NCBI GenBank assembly: GCA_036386835.1
Contig: DASVUX010000050.1
Location: 12,087-76,086 of the forward strand
Reading direction: 5' to 3'
DNA from: 2-12-FULL-35-15 sp036386835
GTDB lineage: Bacteria > Bacteroidota > Bacteroidia > 2-12-FULL-35-15
DNA length: 64,000 bases
Shown: positions 10,799 through 19,619 of the stretch, piece by piece
How positions within the stretch are numbered: position 1 is the first letter of the stretch
Layout: each line of letters starts with the position of its first letter
Position numbers and translations under genes: made by a program
The notes under the pieces: model-generated
Databases searched by the model: none
The model's input: only the letters and a program-made list of their open reading frames with translations
Told to the model about the DNA's origin: nothing

Positions 10799-10916
10799 GC
10801 CCTTGTTAATAACATTTTGAGTAAGTCAAAGGGCGCATCCAGCATGGTTTTCTTGCTTTTTAACCGGGATAAGAACTAATTTTCAAATAATTATCACTTT
10901 TTTTTTGAACTCGCTA

Positions 10917-10945
10917 TTGTTTATAATAAATAATTATTACCTTTG
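10917..10945 (+). promoter_or_regulatory. Bacteroidota-type promoter of the ribosomal superoperon
   Basis: TTG at 10917-10919, 18 bases, then TACCTTTG at 10938-10945, an exact match to the Bacteroidota primary sigma consensus TTG-N-TAnnTTTG. The predicted transcript starts near 10951, giving a leader of about 60 bases before rpsL. The leader contains CCCC and GGGGG blocks that could pair. Confidence 0.7.
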
Positions 10946-11013
10946 CCCTCCCCAAAAAAGCGGGGGTTTGTTTTATTTATAGTAAAAATCGATAAAAATC
11001 TAATACCAGAAAA

Positions 11014-11418
11014 ATGCCTACTATCCAGCAATTAGTGCGTAAAGGAAGAACAAAAGCTGCTAACAAAAGTAAATCAGCAGCTCTTGAAGCAAGTCCTCAG
11101 AAACGTGGAGTTTGTACCCGTGTTTATACAACCACACCAAAAAAACCTAACTCTGCAATGAGAAAGGTTGCCCGTGTTCGTTTAACGAACAAAAAAGAGG
11201 TGAATGCATATATCCCGGGAGAAGGACATAACCTGCAGGAGCACTCTATCGTTCTTATCCGCGGTGGAAGGGTAAAAGATCTTCCTGGAGTCCGTTACCA
11301 CATCGTACGTGGAGCGCTGGATACTTCCGGAGTTGACGGACGTAACCAAAGACGTTCAAAATACGGAACTAAAAAACCAAAGGCAGGAGCTAAAGCTGCA
11401 CCGGCTAAAAAGAAATAA
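11014..11418 (+). CDS. rpsL: 30S ribosomal protein S12
   Basis: 134 residues. S12 sits at the decoding centre of the small subunit. The conserved PKKPNSAMRK loop and the GGRVKDLPGVRYH segment are intact, and the lysines linked to streptomycin sensitivity in other bacteria are retained. The C-terminus has a short Lys/Ala tail typical of Bacteroidota. It is the first gene of the superoperon, behind the promoter at 10917-10945, with rpsG 74 bases downstream. Confidence 0.98.
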   Translation: MPTIQQLVRKGRTKAANKSKSAALEASPQKRGVCTRVYTTTPKKPNSAMRKVARVRLTNKKEVNAYIPGEGHNLQEHSIVLIRGGRVKDLPGVRYHIVRGALDTSGVDGRNQRRSKYGTKKPKAGAKAAPAKKK

Positions 11419-11492
11419 TAAAAAAAAACCGAGTTAGGATTTGAGTAAGGGTATTCCTGAAGCAACAAATACGAGCTCTAACATAAATAACA

Positions 11493-11960
11493 ATGAGAAA
11501 GACCAAAGCAAAAAAGAGAATCCTTTTACCGGATCCTAAATTCAATGATGTGTTAGTTACACGTTTTGTAAATAACCTGATGTATGATGGCAAAAAAAGC
11601 ATTTCATATGACGTATTTTATGATGCAATGGAAATTGTTCATAAAAGAACTGAGTCTGAAGGTTTAGATGTGTGGAAAAAAGCTTTGGCGAATGTTACAC
11701 CGGCTGTTGAGGTTCGTAGCCGCAGGGTAGGTGGAGCAACATTCCAGATTCCTTCTGAGATCCGTCCGGAAAGAAAAGTGTCAATGGGTATTAAATGGAT
11801 GATTCTTTATGCTCGTAAGCGTAATGAGAAATCAATGGCTCAGAAATTAGCAGGAGAGATCGTTGCAGCTTCTAAAGAAGAAGGTGCTGCTTTTAAAAAG
11901 AAAGAAGATGTTCATAAAATGGCAGAGGCTAATAAAGCATTCTCTCATTTCAGATTTTAA
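11493..11960 (+). CDS. rpsG: 30S ribosomal protein S7
   Basis: 155 residues, the normal length. S7 nucleates assembly of the 30S head by binding the 3' major domain of 16S rRNA. The N-terminal RKTKAKKRILLPDPKF and the VGGATFQIPSEIRPER region are characteristic. It lies between rpsL and fusA, as in most str operons. A perfect 13-bp palindrome begins at the base after its stop codon. Confidence 0.98.
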   Translation: MRKTKAKKRILLPDPKFNDVLVTRFVNNLMYDGKKSISYDVFYDAMEIVHKRTESEGLDVWKKALANVTPAVEVRSRRVGGATFQIPSEIRPERKVSMGIKWMILYARKRNEKSMAQKLAGEIVAASKEEGAAFKKKEDVHKMAEANKAFSHFRF

Positions 11961-11989
11961 TTAATCTTAGCGCTTAGCGCTAAGATTAA
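11961..11989 (+). repeat. Perfect 13-bp hairpin between rpsG and fusA
   Basis: TTAATCTTAGCGC, a 3-base loop TTA, then GCGCTAAGATTAA. It abuts the rpsG stop codon and is followed only by ATTTATCC, not a full T-tract. It may therefore be a leaky attenuator, an RNA-processing site or an mRNA stabiliser rather than a full terminator. Confidence 0.8.
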
Positions 11990-12048
11990 ATTTATCCCGC
12001 TGCAGGGCAGGATCTCAACAGAATAAAAATAGAACAAAGAAAATAAAA

Positions 12049-14166
12049 ATGTCAGATTTAAGATATACAAGAAATATTGGAATTGCAGCTCACATTGATG
12101 CGGGTAAAACTACATGTACGGAGCGTATCCTTTATTACACAGGTGTTACGCATAAGATTGGTGAGGTGCACGATGGGGCAGCTACTATGGACTGGATGGT
12201 ACAGGAGCAGGAACGTGGTATAACAATCACATCCGCTGCTACTACCTGTTTCTGGAAGTACAGAGATCAGCAATACAAAGTGAATATTATTGATACCCCA
12301 GGCCACGTGGATTTCACTGTAGAGGTGAATCGTTCATTGCGTGTACTTGATGGGTTGGTTTTCTTGTTTTCTGCTGTTGATGGTGTTGAGCCACAATCTG
12401 AAACTAACTGGAGACTTGCAAACAATTATAACGTAACCCGTTTAGGTTTCGTGAATAAAATGGACCGTTCGGGTGCCGACTTCTTAAACGTGGTAAAACA
12501 GGTGAAAGAAGTATTGGGTGGAAATCCATTACCGCTTCAGTTGCCTATCGGTGCTGAAGAGACTTTCGTAGGTGTTGTTGATTTGATCAATAACCGCGGA
12601 ATTGTTTGGAATGAAGAAGATAAAGGTATGACTTACAAAGTTGTTCCTATTCCTGAAGATATGATGGAAGATGTTACTTATTGGAGAGGCCAGCTTCTTG
12701 AAGCTATCGCTGAATTCGATGAGTCGTTGATGGAAAAATTCTTCGAAGATCCTAACTCTATCACAGAAAGAGAAGTTCTTACAGCTTTACGCCAGGCATG
12801 TGTTGCGAATAAAGTAGTTCCGATGCTTTGCGGTTCAGCTTTCAAGAATAAAGGTGTTCAGACAATGCTGGATCTTGTTATGGAATTAATGCCTTCTCCT
12901 TTGGACAAGGACGTTACTCACGGAACAAATCCTGACACTGATGAGCCTGTTACACGTAAACCGGATGTAAAAGAGCCTTTCACAGCTCTTGCATTTAAGA
13001 TCGCAACAGATCCTTTCGTAGGACGTTTGTGTTTCTTCCGTGCTTATTCCGGACGTTTGGATGCAGGTTCTTATGTATTGAACACACGCAGCGGAAATAA
13101 GGAGCGTATCTCCCGTATCTTCCAGATGCACGCAAACAAACAAAATGCAATTGATTTTATTGAAGCGGGAGATATCGGAGCGGCAGTTGGATTTAAAGAC
13201 ATCCGTACAGGAGATACTTTATGTGATGAAAAGCACCCGATCGTTCTTGAAGCAATGAATTTCCCTGAGCCTGTTATCGGTGTTGCCATTGAGCCTAAAA
13301 CTCAGGCAGATCTTGATAAACTAGGAGTTGCATTGAATAAATTATCTGAAGAGGATCCTACTTTCCGCGTTAAAACGGATGAGGACAGCGGGCAGACGAT
13401 CATCAGCGGTATGGGTGAGCTTCACCTTGAGATCATTGTTGACCGTTTGAAGCGTGAATTCAAAGTAGAGGTTAACCAGGGTGCTCCTCAGGTATCTTAC
13501 AAAGAAACTATCAATGGTTCTGTAGAGCACCGTGAAGTATATAAGAAACAATCCGGTGGTCGTGGTAAATTTGCCGACATTAAATTTGTGGCATCTCCGG
13601 TTGACGCTGATTGGGATATCGTTAAAGATGGCGGATTACAGTTCATCAATGAGATTTCAGGTGGTAACATTCCCCGCGAATTTATTCCTGCAGTTGAAAA
13701 AGGATTCAAGCAGGCAATGGTTAACGGTGTATTAGCCGGGTACCCGATGGATTCATTGAAGATCCGTTTAATTGATGGTTCTTACCATAATGTCGATTCA
13801 GATGCATTATCATTTGAGATCGCAGCCCGCACAGCTTTCCGTGAAGCATTACCGAAATGTAAACCTGTATTGTTAGAGCCGATCATGAAAATCGAGGTTC
13901 TTACTCCTGAGCAGAACATGGGTGATGTTGTAGGTGACTTGAACAAGCGCAGAGGCCAGATCGAAGGAATGGATTCTAAAGGTGTAACCCAGGTTATCAA
14001 AGCAAAAGTTCCATTGTCAGAGATGTTTGGTTATGTAACTCAGTTACGTACCATCACTTCAGGACGTGCAACAAGCACTATGGAATTCGACCACTATGCT
14101 GAAACGCCACGTAACATCGCTGATGACGTGATCGCAAAAGCAAAAGGTAAAGCAGAAAAAGTTTAA
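12049..14166 (+). CDS. fusA: Elongation factor G
   Basis: 705 residues. EF-G is the GTPase that drives translocation of tRNA and mRNA on the ribosome. The G-domain motifs are in place: AHIDAGKT (residues 14-21), the RGITI switch I region, DTPGH (82-86) and NKMD (136-139). Domains II to V follow at normal length, including the GMGELHLEI segment. The neighbours are rpsG and rpsJ. There is no tuf gene after it, which is usual for Bacteroidota and not a deletion. The 88-base gap before it holds the rpsG hairpin. Confidence 0.98.
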   Translation: MSDLRYTRNIGIAAHIDAGKTTCTERILYYTGVTHKIGEVHDGAATMDWMVQEQERGITITSAATTCFWKYRDQQYKVNIIDTPGHVDFTVEVNRSLRVLDGLVFLFSAVDGVEPQSETNWRLANNYNVTRLGFVNKMDRSGADFLNVVKQVKEVLGGNPLPLQLPIGAEETFVGVVDLINNRGIVWNEEDKGMTYKVVPIPEDMMEDVTYWRGQLLEAIAEFDESLMEKFFEDPNSITEREVLTALRQACVANKVVPMLCGSAFKNKGVQTMLDLVMELMPSPLDKDVTHGTNPDTDEPVTRKPDVKEPFTALAFKIATDPFVGRLCFFRAYSGRLDAGSYVLNTRSGNKERISRIFQMHANKQNAIDFIEAGDIGAAVGFKDIRTGDTLCDEKHPIVLEAMNFPEPVIGVAIEPKTQADLDKLGVALNKLSEEDPTFRVKTDEDSGQTIISGMGELHLEIIVDRLKREFKVEVNQGAPQVSYKETINGSVEHREVYKKQSGGRGKFADIKFVASPVDADWDIVKDGGLQFINEISGGNIPREFIPAVEKGFKQAMVNGVLAGYPMDSLKIRLIDGSYHNVDSDALSFEIAARTAFREALPKCKPVLLEPIMKIEVLTPEQNMGDVVGDLNKRRGQIEGMDSKGVTQVIKAKVPLSEMFGYVTQLRTITSGRATSTMEFDHYAETPRNIADDVIAKAKGKAEKV

Positions 14167-14191
14167 TATCTAACGTTCTTTATAAATAATC

Positions 14192-14500
14192 ATGAGCCAG
14201 AAAATCAGAATCAAATTAAAGTCTTACGATTTCAACTTAGTTGATAAATCAGCAGAGAAGATTGTTAAAACAGTTAAAATGACGGGTGCTGTAGTTAGCG
14301 GACCAATTCCATTGCCTACACACAAAAAAATCTACACTGTTTTACGTTCACCGCACGTTAACAAAAAAGCCCGTGAGCAGTTCCAGTTATGTTCTTACAA
14401 GAGATTGCTGGATATCTACAACTCAACTTCTAAAACTGTTGATGCATTAATGAAGCTTGAATTGCCAAGCGGAGTAGAAGTAGAGATCAAAGCTTCCTAA
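14192..14500 (+). CDS. rpsJ: 30S ribosomal protein S10
   Basis: 102 residues. S10 lies in the 30S head and, as NusE, also takes part in transcription antitermination in well-studied bacteria. The motifs IRIKLKSYDFNLVD at the start and GPIPLPTHK in the middle are diagnostic. It lies 25 bases after fusA, so the str and S10 blocks are continuous here, with no separate promoter seen between them. Confidence 0.98.
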   Translation: MSQKIRIKLKSYDFNLVDKSAEKIVKTVKMTGAVVSGPIPLPTHKKIYTVLRSPHVNKKAREQFQLCSYKRLLDIYNSTSKTVDALMKLELPSGVEVEIKAS

Positions 14501-14532
14501 TTAATAAAAGTAAAAATTAAATAAATAAAAAA

Positions 14533-15156
14533 ATGTCTGGAATAATAGGTAAAAAAATTGGAATGACCAGTGTATTCGGTGCCAATGGTAAATACATACC
14601 ATGCACAGTTATCGAAGCCGGTCCTTGCGTTGTTACGCAAGTAAAAACCTTGGAGAAAGACGGTTATGCTTCAGTTCAGTTAGCTTTCGGAGAGAAGAAA
14701 GAAAAACACACTTCTTCTGCAATGAAAGGTCACTTCGCTAAAGCCGCTACCACTCCTAAACGTAAAATTGTTGAATTCAAGGAATTTGACGGAGAAAGAA
14801 ATCTTGGCGAGACTGTAACGGTTGAGTTATTTGCAGAAGGCGATTTCGTTGATGTTGCAGGTACTTCAAAAGGTAAGGGATGGCAGGGTGTTGTTAAGCG
14901 TCACGGATTCAGTGGTGTTGGACATGCTAATAAATCTCACGGTCAGCACGATCGTGAAAGAGCACCGGGATCACTGGGAGCTTCTTCATGGCCATCACGC
15001 GTATTCAAAGGAATGAGAATGGGTGGAAGAATGGGCGGAGACCGCGTTAAAACACAAAACTTAGAGGTAATTAAAGTGATTGCTGATAAAAATCTTTTGA
15101 TCATCAAAGGTTCTATCGCAGGCGCAAAAGGTTCATTCGTTACAATTGAAAAATAA
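14533..15156 (+). CDS. rplC: 50S ribosomal protein L3
   Basis: 207 residues. L3 binds 23S rRNA near the peptidyl transferase centre and is an early assembly protein. The start MSGIIGKKIGMT and the glycine-rich SSWPSRVFKGMRMGGRMGG segment, which reaches towards the catalytic centre, are conserved. The stop codon is separated by one base from the rplD start, so translation is probably coupled. Confidence 0.98.
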   Translation: MSGIIGKKIGMTSVFGANGKYIPCTVIEAGPCVVTQVKTLEKDGYASVQLAFGEKKEKHTSSAMKGHFAKAATTPKRKIVEFKEFDGERNLGETVTVELFAEGDFVDVAGTSKGKGWQGVVKRHGFSGVGHANKSHGQHDRERAPGSLGASSWPSRVFKGMRMGGRMGGDRVKTQNLEVIKVIADKNLLIIKGSIAGAKGSFVTIEK

Positions 15157-15157
15157 A

Positions 15158-15787
15158 ATGGAAGTATCAGTAGTAAATATAAGCGGTAAAGCTACCTCTA
15201 AGAAGGTAAACTTAAACGATGCGATCTTTGGCATCGAGCCTAATGACCATGCCATTTATTTGGATGTTAAACAACATTTAGCAAATAAACGCCAGGGAAC
15301 TCATAAATCGAAAGAAAGAAATGAAGTTTCCGGGTCAACTAAAAAACTAAAGAAGCAAAAAGGTACCGGCGGAGCACGTGCGGGCAGCATTAAATCAGGT
15401 ACTATCGTAGGTGGTGGACGTATTTTCGGACCACGCCCGAGGGACTACTCTTTCAAGTTGAATAAGAAGCTTAAAAGACTTGCGCGTATCTCTGCTTTGG
15501 CATATAAAGCAAAAGAAAGCAATTTAACGATCCTTGAAGACTTTAATTTTGATACTCCAAAGACCAAGAAATACGCGGATCTTATCAATAATTTGAAGCT
15601 TTCAGATAAAAAAACCTTATTAGTGTTGGGGGAATCAAATAAAAACGTATATTTGTCGTCCCGAAATTTAACCAACACAAAAGTCGTAACTGCTTCGGAT
15701 CTAAACACTTACGATATTTTGAATGCTCAAAACCTATTATTGGTTGAAGGAGCGGTAAAAGAAATAGAAAATTTATTAAGTAATTAA
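15158..15787 (+). CDS. rplD: 50S ribosomal protein L4
   Basis: 209 residues from ATG at 15158. An in-frame TTG at 15146 would overlap rplC and add four residues (MKNK) not expected for L4, so the ATG is preferred. L4 lines the peptide exit tunnel; its extended loop with GTGGARAGSIKSGTIVGGG is clear, followed by the folded C-terminal part. There is one base to rplC and four to rplW. In gammaproteobacteria L4 autoregulates the S10 operon; nothing here shows that mechanism. Confidence 0.97.
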   Translation: MEVSVVNISGKATSKKVNLNDAIFGIEPNDHAIYLDVKQHLANKRQGTHKSKERNEVSGSTKKLKKQKGTGGARAGSIKSGTIVGGGRIFGPRPRDYSFKLNKKLKRLARISALAYKAKESNLTILEDFNFDTPKTKKYADLINNLKLSDKKTLLVLGESNKNVYLSSRNLTNTKVVTASDLNTYDILNAQNLLLVEGAVKEIENLLSN

Positions 15788-15791
15788 TAAG

Positions 15792-16082
15792 ATGAGCATA
15801 ATTGTAAAACCGGTTATAACCGAAAAAATGACAGCACAGGGCGAAAAACATAATCGCTATGGCTTTGTGGTAGATAAAACTGCAAACAAAGTTCAGATAA
15901 AGGATGCTGTTGAGAAGCTTTACGGAGTTAGCGTAGAAGCTGTGAACACACAGAACTACGTTGGCAAGGTAAAAAGCCGTAACACGACCAAAGGGTTGGC
16001 GATCGGAAGAGTGAACAAGCATAAAAAAGCGGTTGTGACCCTTAAACAAGGTGAAACAATTGATTTCTACGCTGGAATTTAA
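15792..16082 (+). CDS. rplW: 50S ribosomal protein L23
   Basis: 96 residues. L23 sits at the tunnel exit and is a docking site for trigger factor and the signal recognition particle. The signature IVKPVITEKM at the start, the NKVQIKDAVEKLYGV helix and the central GKVKSRNTTKG are typical. It starts four bases after rplD. The following 78-base gap to rplB holds two small related hairpins. Confidence 0.97.
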   Translation: MSIIVKPVITEKMTAQGEKHNRYGFVVDKTANKVQIKDAVEKLYGVSVEAVNTQNYVGKVKSRNTTKGLAIGRVNKHKKAVVTLKQGETIDFYAGI

Positions 16083-16090
16083 GAGATAGA

Positions 16091-16142
16091 TCACAGGGTT
16101 TCCTGTGAAGAGAAATATTAATTATACAGGTTAGTGACCTGT
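16091..16142 (+). repeat. Two related hairpins between rplW and rplB
   Basis: Hairpin 1: TCACAGG (16091-16097), loop GTTT, CCTGTGA (16102-16108). Hairpin 2: ACAGGT (16126-16131), five-base loop, ACCTGT (16137-16142). Both use the same ACAGG/CCTGT core, so they look like a duplicated small inverted repeat. There is no T-tract. Confidence 0.6.
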
Positions 16143-16160
16143 GAAAATAAAAAAACTAAA

Positions 16161-16985
16161 ATGGCTTTAAAGAAATTAAGACCCTTAACCCCTGGGCAGC
16201 GTTTTAAACTTGTTAGTGATAATGCTGATATCACCCATGACAAACCTGAAAAAAGTTTATTAGTACCTGTTAAGAAGTCCGGTGGACGTGATAATACAGG
16301 AAAGATGACCATGCGCTACATTGGTGGTGGTCACAAGCAGCAGTACCGTATCATCGATTTCAAGCGTGATAAAGCCGGTGTTCCTGCTACAGTTAAAACT
16401 ATCGAGTACGATCCAAACCGTACTGCACGTATTGCCCTTGTTGTTTATGCTGATGGTGAAAAACGTTATATCGTTGCACCAACAGGTTTACAGGTAGGTC
16501 AAAAACTTATGTCTGGTAAAGACGCACTTCCTACTGTTGGAAATGCAATGTACTTATCTGATATTCCTCTTGGAACTACAATCCACAATATCGAATTACG
16601 CCCGGGCCAGGGAGCAATCATGGCTCGCAGCGCAGGTTCATCTGCACAGTTAAGCGCTCGTGACGGAAAATACGCAGTTGTTAAAATGCCTTCAGGCGAA
16701 ACACGTATGATCCTTGTTACTTGTATGGCGACTATCGGTTCTGTATCAAATGCTGACCATAACTTAGAAATAAGCGGTAAAGCAGGTCGTACACGCTGGC
16801 AGGGCCGCAGACCGAGAACACGTCCGGTTGCGATGAATCCTGTTGATCACCCTATGGGTGGAGGTGAAGGAAGAGCTTCAGGAGGTCACCCGCGCTCACG
16901 CAAAGGATTGCCATCCAAAGGATACAAAACACGTTATCCGAAGAAAGCTTCCAACAAATACATCATCGAAAGAAGAAAGAAATAA
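16161..16985 (+). CDS. rplB: 50S ribosomal protein L2
   Basis: 274 residues from ATG at 16161, giving MALKKLRPLTPGQRF. An upstream in-frame start at 16134 would run through the hairpin and add nine unconserved residues. L2 is a primary 23S rRNA-binding protein required for subunit association and peptidyl transfer. The segment NPVDHPMGGGEGR contains the conserved histidine important for activity. The neighbours rplW and rpsS are as in other bacteria. Confidence 0.98.
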   Translation: MALKKLRPLTPGQRFKLVSDNADITHDKPEKSLLVPVKKSGGRDNTGKMTMRYIGGGHKQQYRIIDFKRDKAGVPATVKTIEYDPNRTARIALVVYADGEKRYIVAPTGLQVGQKLMSGKDALPTVGNAMYLSDIPLGTTIHNIELRPGQGAIMARSAGSSAQLSARDGKYAVVKMPSGETRMILVTCMATIGSVSNADHNLEISGKAGRTRWQGRRPRTRPVAMNPVDHPMGGGEGRASGGHPRSRKGLPSKGYKTRYPKKASNKYIIERRKK

Positions 16986-17049
16986 TAATATAAACAGTTT
17001 AATGGTCGCGGCCTAATCCCCGGGATTCCACAACTTAAAAACAAACAGA

Positions 17050-17328
17050 ATGTCACGTTCATTAAAAAAAGGTCCTTTTATCGACTGGAAACTTGAAAAG
17101 AAACTATTGGATCTTCAGGCTTCAGGTAAAAAAACAGTTATCAAAACATGGTCACGCAGATCAATGATCTCCCCGGATTTCGTAGGTTTGACAGTAGCGG
17201 TACACAACGGTAATAAATTTATTCCGGTATATGTTACAGAGAACATGGTAGGTCACAAGTTCGGTGAATTCGCTCCGACAAGAACTTTCAGAGGCCACTC
17301 AGGTAACAAGGACAAAGCATCAAAATAA
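17050..17328 (+). CDS. rpsS: 30S ribosomal protein S19
   Basis: 92 residues. S19 is in the 30S head and contacts S13 and tRNA. The start MSRSLKKGPFIDWKL and the centre IKTWSRRSMISPDFVG are highly characteristic, and the tail PTRTFRGHSG is conserved. The 64-base gap upstream contains a short AATCCCCGGGATT palindrome. It lies 32 bases before rplV. Confidence 0.98.
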   Translation: MSRSLKKGPFIDWKLEKKLLDLQASGKKTVIKTWSRRSMISPDFVGLTVAVHNGNKFIPVYVTENMVGHKFGEFAPTRTFRGHSGNKDKASK

Positions 17329-17360
17329 GATTAATAAAGAGATTATAATATAACGAAAAA

Positions 17361-17768
17361 ATGGGTGTTAGAAAACAAAACGCAGCAGACGCACGCAAAG
17401 AGGCAAACAAAAGCATATATTTTGCTAAATTGAACAATTGCCCTACATCTCCCCGTAAAATGAGATTGCTGGCTGACCTTATCAGAGGTAAGGAAGTGTA
17501 TTTAGCTTTGAATATTTTAAAATTCAACGCTAAAGAAGCGTCAGGAAGACTGGAAAAACTACTTTCTTCTGCAATATCAAACTTCGAGGCTAAAACAGGA
17601 GAGCGTCCTGAAGACAGTAACCTGGTGGTAAAGGAAGTATTTGTTGACAGTGCAATGCAGATGAAGCGATTAAGAACCGCTCCTCAGGGCCGTGCCAACA
17701 GGATCAGAAAACGTTCTAACCACGTTACGATCGTAGTAGATAAAAAACAAGAACCAAAAACTAAATAA
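17361..17768 (+). CDS. rplV: 50S ribosomal protein L22
   Basis: 135 residues. L22 spans the large subunit, and its beta-hairpin lines the exit tunnel near the macrolide site. The SPRKMRLLADLIRGK segment near the start and the RLRTAPQGRANRIRKRSNH hairpin near the end are diagnostic. It is 11 bases from rpsC, so co-translation is likely. Confidence 0.97.
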   Translation: MGVRKQNAADARKEANKSIYFAKLNNCPTSPRKMRLLADLIRGKEVYLALNILKFNAKEASGRLEKLLSSAISNFEAKTGERPEDSNLVVKEVFVDSAMQMKRLRTAPQGRANRIRKRSNHVTIVVDKKQEPKTK

Positions 17769-17779
17769 TAATATTTTAA

Positions 17780-18571
17780 ATGGGACAAAAAGCAAATCCG
17801 GTAGGCTTACGCTTAGGCATCATTAAAGGATGGGATTCTAACTGGTATGGTGGGAAAAATTTTTCTGACAAATTAGTTGAAGATTTCAAGATCAGAAACT
17901 ATTTGAAAGCTCGTTTGGCAAAAGCAAGCATTTCTAAAATTGTTATCGAAAGAACAGTTAAGATCATAACCGTAACTATCAACACATCTCGTCCGGGTAT
18001 TATTATTGGAAAAGGCGGTCAGGAAGTTGACAAGATCAAAGAAGAGTTAAAGAAAATCACTAAAAAAGATATTCAGATCAATATTTTTGAGATCAAACGT
18101 CCGGAACTTGATGCACGTTTAGTTGCTGATAGTATCGCACGCCAGATCGAAGGACGTATCTCTTTCAGAAGGGCAGTTAAAATGGCTGTAGCTTCTACAA
18201 TGAGAATGGGTGCGGAAGGTATCAAGGTGAAATGTTCAGGCCGTTTGGCAGGAGCAGAGATGGCACGTGTTGAAGGATACAAAGAAGGACGTACTCCATT
18301 GCATACTCTACGTGCTGATATCGATTACGCATTGGGTGAGGCACATACAACTTACGGCCGTATCGGTGTAAAAGTATGGATCTGCAAAGGCGAAGTTTAT
18401 GGAAAACGTGATCTTTCCCCTAATATCGGAAATGCAGCTGCAGGTTCGAAAGACGGAAAAGGCGGAGCACCAAAGGGCGGAGATCGTAAATTCGACAAAC
18501 GCGGTCCTTCCGGGCCTAGAAAAGGCGGAAATGACAACAGAAGTAACGACAGAAGAAGAGATTCCAAGTAA
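17780..18571 (+). CDS. rpsC: 30S ribosomal protein S3
   Basis: 263 residues. S3 forms part of the mRNA entry channel. The N-terminal MGQKANPVGLRLGI, the KH domain with RPGIIIGKGGQEVDK (GKGG loop) and the C-terminal core with AEMARVEGYKEGRTPLHTLR are present. The last ~50 residues are a Gly/Lys/Arg/Asp-rich tail that looks disordered, longer than in E. coli but common in Bacteroidota. Confidence 0.98.
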   Translation: MGQKANPVGLRLGIIKGWDSNWYGGKNFSDKLVEDFKIRNYLKARLAKASISKIVIERTVKIITVTINTSRPGIIIGKGGQEVDKIKEELKKITKKDIQINIFEIKRPELDARLVADSIARQIEGRISFRRAVKMAVASTMRMGAEGIKVKCSGRLAGAEMARVEGYKEGRTPLHTLRADIDYALGEAHTTYGRIGVKVWICKGEVYGKRDLSPNIGNAAAGSKDGKGGAPKGGDRKFDKRGPSGPRKGGNDNRSNDRRRDSK

Positions 18572-18613
18572 TAAACAGACAATATTTAAGTTATAATATA
18601 ATAGATATACAAG

Positions 18614-19039
18614 ATGTTACAGCCTAAAAGAACCAAGTTTAGAAAGATGCACAAAATGAAGATGAAGGGTGATGCCAAGCGTGGCGACCAACTTTCATTC
18701 GGTTCATTCGGACTAAAGGCGACAGAAGGGTGCTGGGTAACGGCACGTCAATTAGAAGCAGCTAGGGTTGCGGTTACACGTTTCATGAAGCGTGAAGGCC
18801 AGATCTGGATCCGTGTGTTCCCTGATAAGCCAATTACAAGCAAACCAGCTGAGGTACGTATGGGTAAAGGTAAAGGTGCCCCTGAATATTGGGTAGCAGT
18901 TGTTAAACCGGGCCGTATCATGTTCGAAGCAGAAGGCGTTCCTTTGGATGTTGCTAAAGAAGCATTGCGTTTAGCAGCCCAGAAATTACCAGTAACGACT
19001 AAGTTCGTGGTAAGAAGAGACTACTCAGCAGAAGCATAA
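18614..19039 (+). CDS. rplP: 50S ribosomal protein L16
   Basis: 141 residues. L16 organises the A-site region of the large subunit. It begins MLQPKRTKFRKMHKM and contains RQLEAARVAVTRFMKR and RMGKGKGAPEYWVAVVKPG, where an arginine hydroxylated in some bacteria lies. It is followed 29 bases later by rpmC in the standard S10 order. Confidence 0.98.
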   Translation: MLQPKRTKFRKMHKMKMKGDAKRGDQLSFGSFGLKATEGCWVTARQLEAARVAVTRFMKREGQIWIRVFPDKPITSKPAEVRMGKGKGAPEYWVAVVKPGRIMFEAEGVPLDVAKEALRLAAQKLPVTTKFVVRRDYSAEA

Positions 19040-19068
19040 AAAGATCATAACATCAGAGAAAACATAAA

Positions 19069-19272
19069 ATGAAGCAATCAGATATAACACAACTTTCTAC
19101 AGGCGATCTTCGCGAGAAAGTAAAAGAAGCAAAAGGGGTTTTAGCTAAATTTAAGCTTAACCACGCGGTATCTCCTATTGAAAGCCCTGCAAAGATCACC
19201 GACAGCAGAAAAACAGTAGCAAGATTAAATACAGAACTTCGCAAAAGAGAATTAGCAGAAGCAAAAAAATAA
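19069..19272 (+). CDS. rpmC: 50S ribosomal protein L29
   Basis: 67 residues, two helices. L29 sits next to L23 at the tunnel exit. The pattern KQSDITQLSTGDLREKVKEA in the first helix and TDSRKTVARLNTELRKREL in the second is typical. Only nine bases separate it from rpsQ. Confidence 0.95.
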   Translation: MKQSDITQLSTGDLREKVKEAKGVLAKFKLNHAVSPIESPAKITDSRKTVARLNTELRKRELAEAKK

Positions 19273-19281
19273 TTTCAGACA

Positions 19282-19539
19282 ATGGAAGATAGAAATTTAA
19301 GAAAAGAAAAAGTTGGCTTGGTTACAAGTAACAAAATGGACAAATCGATCGTGGTTGCGGTTGAGCGTAAGGTAAAGCATCCGAAATACGGGAAGTTCCT
19401 TAACAAAACAACTAAGTTCGTTGCTCATGATGAGACCAACAGCTGCAACATCGGGGATACCGTTAAAATCATGGAAACCCGCCCTATCAGCAAGAACAAA
19501 TGCTGGAGACTTGTTGAAGTCCTTGAGAAAGTTAAGTAA
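19282..19539 (+). CDS. rpsQ: 30S ribosomal protein S17
   Basis: 85 residues with an OB fold. S17 binds the 5' domain of 16S rRNA early in assembly. The signatures RKEKVGLVTSNKMDKSIVV and VKHPKYGKF are clear. A short hairpin (TTACT-TAAA-AGTAA, 19540-19553) begins right after the stop codon. The 80-base gap to rplN is long for this operon. Confidence 0.97.
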   Translation: MEDRNLRKEKVGLVTSNKMDKSIVVAVERKVKHPKYGKFLNKTTKFVAHDETNSCNIGDTVKIMETRPISKNKCWRLVEVLEKVK

Positions 19540-19619
19540 TTACTTAAAAGTAAATCTGCGATTGCGCTGGCCGGAGAGCGGTTATCAATCCCGATCAATA
19601 TAGTTAACAAAAACAGAAA

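Noticed and set aside
14167..14191. Missing tuf gene after fusA considered as a deletion
   Set aside because: In Bacteroidota tuf is normally located elsewhere; the fusA-rpsJ junction is a normal short gap.
15585..16094. A 169-codon frame antisense to rplD and rplW
   Set aside because: It covers two certain ribosomal protein genes and has no motif or promoter.
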